Below are positions 57,471 to 64,000 of a stretch of DNA of 64,000 bases, piece by piece; within the stretch, counting starts at the first letter, position 1; each line of letters starts with the position of its first letter. The position numbers were made by a program, and so were the translations under genes. The stretch is from contig JADKCY010000002.1 in the NCBI GenBank assembly GCA_016718605.1, positions 124,001 through 188,000 of the forward strand, in the 5' to 3' direction. Under the pieces are notes generated by a model that ran no database searches, had not been told where the DNA came from, and saw only the letters and a program-made list of their open reading frames with translations. The DNA comes from Lysobacterales bacterium (lineage in GTDB: Bacteria; Pseudomonadota; Gammaproteobacteria; Xanthomonadales; Xanthomonadaceae).

Positions 57471-58379
57471 TCAATCCTTCGCCAATTCGGCAGGAAGTCG
57501 CTCAGCGAGAAAGTCCAGCAAGACCCGTACCGCAGGCAAAACCCCGCGCCGTGTCGGAAACACGGCATGGCAAAGTCCCTGTGGCATGCGCCATTCGGGC
57601 AACACCCGCTCCAGCTCGCCGCTACGCAGCAGACTACCGCACACCAGTTCAGGCAACAGGGCAATGCCGTAACCCTGCACCGCCAAGGCACGCAGCAGTG
57701 GAAAATCGTGCGCCATCACACGCGGCTCAAAGCTCACGGATTCCTGTTTCGCCCCCGGCCCCTGCAGCACCCAACGCTGCGCACCCGGCTCCTCGCTCAT
57801 CGACAAACAGGCGTGCGCACTCAAATCTGCGGGGATGCGCGGTCGTCCTTGAATTCGCAGATAGCGTGGGCTGGCGACCAAAAACTCATCGATCTGCCCA
57901 AAACTGCGCATGGCGAGACTGCCGTCATCCGTCAAACGTGTGCGCACACGCAAGGCCAAATCGAAACCTTCGTGAATCACATCGACACGGCGATTACTGA
58001 CGTGCACCTGCAAACGCACTTCAGGATGCCGCGCGAGAAACTCCGGCAACAAGCGCGCCAATTGCTGCTGCGCCAGCGCCACTGGCGCACTCAGGCGCAC
58101 CAGACCACGCGGCGCGCCGCTCAATTGCTGCACGGTTTCGCGTGCGGCCGCTGCGGCATCCAACATAGTGCGCGCGTGTCGATAGACATCGTTGCCCAAC
58201 TCGGTGACCGCGAACCGGCGCGTCGAGCGCTGCAACAGGCGCGCGCCGAGGCGCTTCTCCAACGCGCCAACGCGTCGACTCAGGCGCGACTTGGCGATTC
58301 CAGTGATTCGCTCCGCTGCTGAAAAGCCCCCGCCTTCCACGACCTGGGCGAAGTAGTACAGATCGTTCAGGTCCTCCAC
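57471..58379 (-). CDS. LysR-type transcriptional regulator
   Basis: This encodes about 302 residues. The helix-turn-helix (about 1-60, LNDLYYFAQVVEGGGFSAAE...KSRLSRRVGALEKRLG) is of the group often seen beside detoxification or metabolic genes. The effector domain (about 90-295) has LVRLSAPVALAQQQLARLLP and DLALRVRTRLTDD. I chose GTG 58379 because GGGAG sits six nucleotides upstream. It is divergent from nagA, with 94 nt between, and upstream of the sensor cyclase gene, so either may be its target. Effector unknown. Confidence 0.88.
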   Translation of the reverse strand: MEDLNDLYYFAQVVEGGGFSAAERITGIAKSRLSRRVGALEKRLGARLLQRSTRRFAVTELGNDVYRHARTMLDAAAAARETVQQLSGAPRGLVRLSAPVALAQQQLARLLPEFLARHPEVRLQVHVSNRRVDVIHEGFDLALRVRTRLTDDGSLAMRSFGQIDEFLVASPRYLRIQGRPRIPADLSAHACLSMSEEPGAQRWVLQGPGAKQESVSFEPRVMAHDFPLLRALAVQGYGIALLPELVCGSLLRSGELERVLPEWRMPQGLCHAVFPTRRGVLPAVRVLLDFLAERLPAELAKD

Positions 58380-58473
58380 CCACTGCTCCCGATTCGCCGC
58401 GGAACCGCTGCGCCCGGCAGCGTACTGCGCAATACTCCCATCCTGCCACCGTGCCTGCCGTCCTTGACGACCC

Positions 58474-59619
58474 ATGATCGATTGCCTGCTGACTCACGCC
58501 AATGTCCTGTTGCCCGATCAGATCGCTGCAAACAGCAGCGTTGCCGTGCAATCCGGTCAGATCAGCGCCATCGGTGACGCGGCGAAGCGGCTGGATCACC
58601 TGCCTTGCATCAACCTGGACGGCGACTGGCTGCTGCCGGGATTCATTGACCTGCAAGTCAATGGTGGCGGTGGCGTGTTGTTCAACGATGCCCCGTGCGC
58701 GCAAACACTGCAGCGCATGCTCGAAGCGCATCGACCGTTTGGCACCACCCGTCTGCTACCGACCCTGATCAGCGCTGATCGGAGGCATATGCAAGCCGCA
58801 CGCGATGCGGTTCGACAGGCGCAAGCGGATGGCGCGCAGGGTGTGCTTGGCCTGCATCTGGAAGGCCCATTCCTGAGCCCCGAACGGCGTGGCGTGCACG
58901 ATGCGCGATACTTCCGCGCGCTGCGTGATGAGGATCTCGACTGGCTCGCGGCTGCTGATTGCGGTTGTCTGATGCTGACCTTGGCACCCGAGTGTCAAAG
59001 CGTCGAGCGCATCGCGCAGTTGGCGGCGATGGGAGTGATCGTCATGCTCGGCCACTCGGCCGCCGATACGGAAACGACCCACGCCGCACTGCATGCGGGC
59101 GCACGCGGGTTTACCCATTTGTTCAATGCGATGCCGCCTTGGCTGGGTCGCGCGCCGGGCGTTTTGGGCGCAGCCCTGCTAGACGATGGCAGTCATGTCG
59201 GACTGATTGTCGATGGCCACCACTTGCATCCTGCAAGCATTGCCTTGGCGCTGCGTTGCAAACCGCGCGGACGTTGCTTTCTGGTGACCGACGCGATGTC
59301 CACGGTCGGTAGCGATCAACGGGAGTTCCGCTTGGGCGAGCACACGGTGCGCCTTCAGGAGGGTTGCCTGCGGACCGAGGACGGCACTCTGGCGGGCTCG
59401 GCCTTGGACATGATCAGCGCGGTGCGTCGCTGTATCGAACAGCACGGAATCGCTCCCGAAGACGCATTCCGCATGGCCTCGACCTGGCCCGCAGACCTAC
59501 TGGGCCGCTCCGACTTGGGCCGCATCGCTGTTGGCGCCAGCGCGGATTTGTTGCGGCTCTCGCCCGACCTGCGAGTCAAAGCGACTTGGCTCGCAGGTGA
59601 AATGCAGACGCATTCCTGA
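58474..59619 (+). CDS. nagA: N-acetylglucosamine-6-phosphate deacetylase
   Basis: This 381-residue amidohydrolase turns GlcNAc-6-phosphate into glucosamine-6-phosphate in amino-sugar and cell-wall recycling. WLLPGFIDLQVNGGGGVLFND, GLHLEGPFLSPERRGVH (metal-binding Glu), MLGHSAADTETTHAAL (His), GFTHLFNAMPPW (His), VDGHHLHP and FLVTDAMSTVG (catalytic Asp) are all present. No nagB or transporter gene is adjacent, which is unusual for a catabolic nag cluster. A divergent LysR gene may control it. Its stop abuts the serS stop (convergent). Confidence 0.95.
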   Translation: MIDCLLTHANVLLPDQIAANSSVAVQSGQISAIGDAAKRLDHLPCINLDGDWLLPGFIDLQVNGGGGVLFNDAPCAQTLQRMLEAHRPFGTTRLLPTLISADRRHMQAARDAVRQAQADGAQGVLGLHLEGPFLSPERRGVHDARYFRALRDEDLDWLAAADCGCLMLTLAPECQSVERIAQLAAMGVIVMLGHSAADTETTHAALHAGARGFTHLFNAMPPWLGRAPGVLGAALLDDGSHVGLIVDGHHLHPASIALALRCKPRGRCFLVTDAMSTVGSDQREFRLGEHTVRLQEGCLRTEDGTLAGSALDMISAVRRCIEQHGIAPEDAFRMASTWPADLLGRSDLGRIAVGASADLLRLSPDLRVKATWLAGEMQTHS

Positions 59620-61005
<1,386 letters not shown>

Positions 61006-61566
61006 TCAGCGACGCATCACCCAACGAATTGCCATGGCCGCCAACACCCAGCCAATCCACTGTTCCACAAGGTTGGCCAAGGCAAAGTCCAGCGGAAAGC
61101 GATACCAGTTGACGAAGGGCCCAAGCGTTCCCAACCAAGCGAACACACTGACCGCCGTCGCCACGGTCATCGCGCGTCCCAGCGTGCCACCCACCGCGAC
61201 GACCAGCCAAACCAGCAAGCCCGCAGCCAGCGTGTCTCCCAGCCATTGCAGACCAAGCTGGGCACCCATGTCGGTGGCATCGCGACCGATCGGTTGATAG
61301 ATCACCAATGCATAGGGATTGGTCTTGGTGCGCAGGGCGTACTCGGCCATGGCAGCTTCATCAGCCATCTTTGCGGAATCCATCCACGGCAGGAAGTACA
61401 CCCCCTGTTGCGCAGGCAATCCAGACTGCAAGGCAGTCAACAGCAATTTCTCGTCCGTCGGCTGCCCCATGCCGATCTCGCCCAAGGGCAACACTGTATG
61501 GGCCAGAAAACCCCAAAAAAACATCACCAGTCCGCCCAGCAATGCGCCCAGCAGATATCGCTTCAT
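61006..61566 (-). CDS. Uncharacterised inner-membrane protein
   Basis: This encodes 186 residues. A TM helix at about 4-25 is followed by a periplasmic loop (about 30-95) and three or four TM helices to the C-terminus (e.g. LAAGLLVWLVVAVGGTLGRA, WIGWVLAAMAIRWVMRR). No family was recognised with confidence. ATG 61566 has GGGGAG about seven nucleotides upstream, which excludes the longer frame. It follows the sensor cyclase gene on the same strand with 64 nt between. Confidence 0.8.
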   Translation of the reverse strand: MKRYLLGALLGGLVMFFWGFLAHTVLPLGEIGMGQPTDEKLLLTALQSGLPAQQGVYFLPWMDSAKMADEAAMAEYALRTKTNPYALVIYQPIGRDATDMGAQLGLQWLGDTLAAGLLVWLVVAVGGTLGRAMTVATAVSVFAWLGTLGPFVNWYRFPLDFALANLVEQWIGWVLAAMAIRWVMRR

Positions 61567-61630
61567 TGTCGTTACTCCCCAAGCGTGCCCCTCCAGGCAC
61601 ACACGCAGCATACGCCGCGACAATCTTCGC

Positions 61631-64000
61631 TCAACGCTGCGGCGCGTCACCCAGTGCGCAAGCGGCATCGAAGCACGCACAATCGCGTCCATTCTGCTTG
61701 GCACGATAGAGCTGTTGATCCGCACGTTCCAACCAGCCTATGGCGTCTTCATCGGGCGGTGATCGCAACATCGACACGCCGATACTCAGCGTGACTTGAG
61801 CATCCTCTGCAATGCCGTGGTGCGGCAGGTTAAGGCGCTGCATGGCGGCGCGCAGGCGAATCACCCATTCGCGCAAACCATCGCCCTCCAGCGGCAAAAT
61901 CACGGCGAACTCTTCACCACCGATGCGCGCCAGTAACTGGGTTTCATCGAGCTGGCGCGAAAGCACGCGGGCGACGGCGGCCAGTGCACCATCGCCGGCA
62001 GGGTGTCCGTAATGATCGTTGTAGCGCTTGAAGTGATCGATATCGATCAGCACAAGGCAGCACGCGGTGCCATCTCCGCGCTCCAGTCGTTGCCAATGTT
62101 GCGCCAGACTCTCTTCAAATCCGCGCCGATTCAGCACCGAGGTCAGCGCATCGGTGCGCGCCAAACGTGCGAGATCCTGATTCGCTTTGGCCAAGGCGAG
62201 GGTTCGCGTAGCGACCTCGCGTTTGAGCTCGTCCGCGCGCCGTTGCAAGCGATTGACACGCCAACTGATCACGCGAAGCGCCAGCCACAACAAACTGCCA
62301 AACAATCCGCTCAGCAACAACGCCAAACCCCACCATGTCTCCCACCAGCGCGCTGCGATATTCAGTTCGAGATGCGCCGTCGGCGGGCTCAGACTGCCGT
62401 CCAAGACTTGCACTTCGATGCGGTAGTGCTGCGCTGGCAAGCGTGGCAGCGAGAAATCCCGCGAGCGCGTTGGCGCAGACCAGTCCGGCTGTATTGGCAG
62501 AACCCGGGTTCGAAAGCGCAGACCGCGATAGGCCGCCACCGGCGGCAAGCTGTAGGTCAGATTCACATCACGAATGCCGGCCGGCAAATGCAGATTGTCC
62601 TGTAACGACCACTCCCGCCCACCCGCCCGCAAGCGATCCCAGTGGATTCGCATGGGTACCGGTTCATGCCCGGCACTGTCCAGATTCATCCGCGCGACAC
62701 CCGCCGAGGTTGCGAGCCACAGTTCATCCGCCAGCACCAAGAGACTGGGCTGACCCGGATTGACGCTCTTTGCCGAACGCAAGCCATCGCGACGGTCAAA
62801 CCGGCGCACGGTGGAAAGCCAATCCCCGGGAACTGCGGATGTCAGCGCTTGCCGACTGATCCGGAACAAGCCGACATAGCTGCTGATCCAGATCTGCCCG
62901 AATCGATCCTCTGCCCAATCGCTCAGATTCTCGTCGGTCAGTCCCTCGGCTTGGCCGAAGTGATCGATCTGATCGCCGCGTACCCGATACAGGCCACGAC
63001 TGAGTACCCAGAGCGTGCCATCGCGATCTTCATGCACGTGGCGGACATCTTCGGGGGTGACTTGGCGCTGCCAGCGTACGATGGCCGTTTGGTCTTGGAG
63101 GTCGATACGCAGCAGTGCACCGTTGTCCATGCCAACCCAGACGCCGCCCTGCATCGCCGCCACCACGCTGCGGATGCGGCGATCCTGCATGGCTTCGAAA
63201 GGTGTCTCAACGCGATGCAGTCTGCGCGCGTCATCAAGCCAGGCGAGGCCGAAATCGCCAGCCAGCCACAGACGCGCCTGGGTATCCAAGGCAAGACTGG
63301 AAATGTTGCTTTCCAGTGCCATCGGTACCGGCTCGAGCGCTTCAAACTGATAGCGATGCAGTCCTTGATCGGAAGCGATCCAAAGCGCATCGCCCTGCGG
63401 CTGTAGCGCAATGACGCGACCCACCTGTGTGCTGATCGCAGAAAGGGGAACGATCGGCCCGTCTGCAGAAAGCCGACTCAAGCCGCCCAGACCTCCGACC
63501 CACACGCCGGCATCGGCTGCCGGTGCGAGCGCATGGACAAATTCATTCGGCAAACCCTGATCCTGACCAAACACCTGAAGGACTGGCGCGGCCACACGGC
63601 AAATACCCGCCCCTTCGGTTGCCAGCCAGAGTTCACCGTGCGGTGATTCACTGATTCGATAGACCGTACTCGCAAGCAAGCCCTCGGGTGTACCGAATTG
63701 TCGCCAACTGCCGTCCGGCTCGAGTCGTTGCAGGCCCGCTCCAGCAGTCGCGACCCACCAGCGACCGAGTCGGTCGCGATGCACGTCGCGCACGTTCCAA
63801 CGGGCGCTCCCAGAGACTTGGCTTGCACGCTGGGTCTGCGCATCGAGACGCCAAAGCCCATCGTGACTGCCGATCCACCAGATGCCCGGCGCTTCTTCTG
63901 CCAAGCTCGCCAGTTGCGCGGCGGGCAAACCCTGGCGCGAATCCCACACCCTCGCAGACAGCATTGCGTCCTGCTGGCGTGGATCACGCCGCAGCTCTAT
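61631..64000 (-). CDS. Two-component-like sensor diguanylate cyclase, 5' end beyond the window
   Basis: At least 790 codons; the frame is open to the window edge with Reg_prop sequence already under way, so the start and signal peptide are missing. Reg_prop blades (e.g. GIWWIGSHDGLWRLD, LWLAGDFGLAWLDD) run to about codon 460. A Y_Y_Y domain follows, then a TM helix (WGLALLLSGLFGSLLWLALRV), a coiled coil and a GGDEF domain with intact GGEEF. The usual RxxD inhibitory site is absent (DETQ in its place), unlike the five other GGDEF proteins of this window. It is a distant paralogue of the protein at 54121-57423. Confidence 0.9.
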   Translation of the reverse strand: MELRRDPRQQDAMLSARVWDSRQGLPAAQLASLAEEAPGIWWIGSHDGLWRLDAQTQRASQVSGSARWNVRDVHRDRLGRWWVATAGAGLQRLEPDGSWRQFGTPEGLLASTVYRISESPHGELWLATEGAGICRVAAPVLQVFGQDQGLPNEFVHALAPAADAGVWVGGLGGLSRLSADGPIVPLSAISTQVGRVIALQPQGDALWIASDQGLHRYQFEALEPVPMALESNISSLALDTQARLWLAGDFGLAWLDDARRLHRVETPFEAMQDRRIRSVVAAMQGGVWVGMDNGALLRIDLQDQTAIVRWQRQVTPEDVRHVHEDRDGTLWVLSRGLYRVRGDQIDHFGQAEGLTDENLSDWAEDRFGQIWISSYVGLFRISRQALTSAVPGDWLSTVRRFDRRDGLRSAKSVNPGQPSLLVLADELWLATSAGVARMNLDSAGHEPVPMRIHWDRLRAGGREWSLQDNLHLPAGIRDVNLTYSLPPVAAYRGLRFRTRVLPIQPDWSAPTRSRDFSLPRLPAQHYRIEVQVLDGSLSPPTAHLELNIAARWWETWWGLALLLSGLFGSLLWLALRVISWRVNRLQRRADELKREVATRTLALAKANQDLARLARTDALTSVLNRRGFEESLAQHWQRLERGDGTACCLVLIDIDHFKRYNDHYGHPAGDGALAAVARVLSRQLDETQLLARIGGEEFAVILPLEGDGLREWVIRLRAAMQRLNLPHHGIAEDAQVTLSIGVSMLRSPPDEDAIGWLERADQQLYRAKQNGRDCACFDAACALGDAPQR

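Overview
The window looks like chromosomal DNA of a GC-rich gammaproteobacterium, most plausibly of the order Lysobacterales (Xanthomonadales). The support is the gene content: a small DUF6164-like membrane protein, an mrcB-TPR-yoaA-tsaB gene string, an oxyR-mla block, many GGDEF proteins, and an FG-GAP protein ending in an FGNGFED tail. This placement is inference from family recognition; no search was run.

Layout. 1-3.5 kb: a small membrane protein and a GGDEF/EAL protein with a candidate sigma-54 promoter. 3.5-9.2 kb (minus): mrcB, a TPR lipoprotein, yoaA, tsaB. 9.4-13.9 kb: a 1493-residue multi-glycosyltransferase. 13.9-14.2 kb: tRNA-Cys and tRNA-Gly. 14.6-19.3 kb: a PAS/GGDEF/EAL protein with a C-terminal zinc-binding CZB domain, and a beta-carbonic anhydrase. 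19.3-25.9 kb (minus): proB, proA and two TPR-GGDEF genes in one string. 26.3-29.8 kb: dnaE. 29.8-32.4 kb (minus): the secreted FG-GAP protein. 32.8-37.3 kb: oxyR followed by an mlaE(STAS)-mlaF-mlaD-lipoprotein transport operon. 37.4-41.6 kb: 3-hydroxybutyrate dehydrogenase, a GNAT acetyltransferase, an SRPBCC protein and katG. 41.6-53.7 kb: a complete type I-C CRISPR-Cas locus. 54-64 kb: tRNA-Ser, a two-component-like sensor diguanylate cyclase, a LysR regulator divergent from nagA, serS, a small membrane protein, and a second sensor cyclase cut by the window edge.

Three themes stand out. (1) Peroxide response: oxyR keeps both redox cysteines, and both oxyR and katG carry the OxyR core CTAT-N7-ATAG upstream. 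(2) Cyclic-di-GMP: six GGDEF proteins in 64 kb, with different sensory inputs. (3) The CRISPR locus has two unusual aspects. A RelE/ParE-type toxin-antitoxin pair lies on the opposite strand between cas7 and cas4. The trailer end of the array (41.6-43.3 kb) is broken up by three long pieces of DNA that read as fragments of phage-type large polyvalent proteins. Each piece begins exactly at a repeat boundary, and truncated repeats and normal 35-nt spacers lie between them. This last region is the best candidate for something undescribed.
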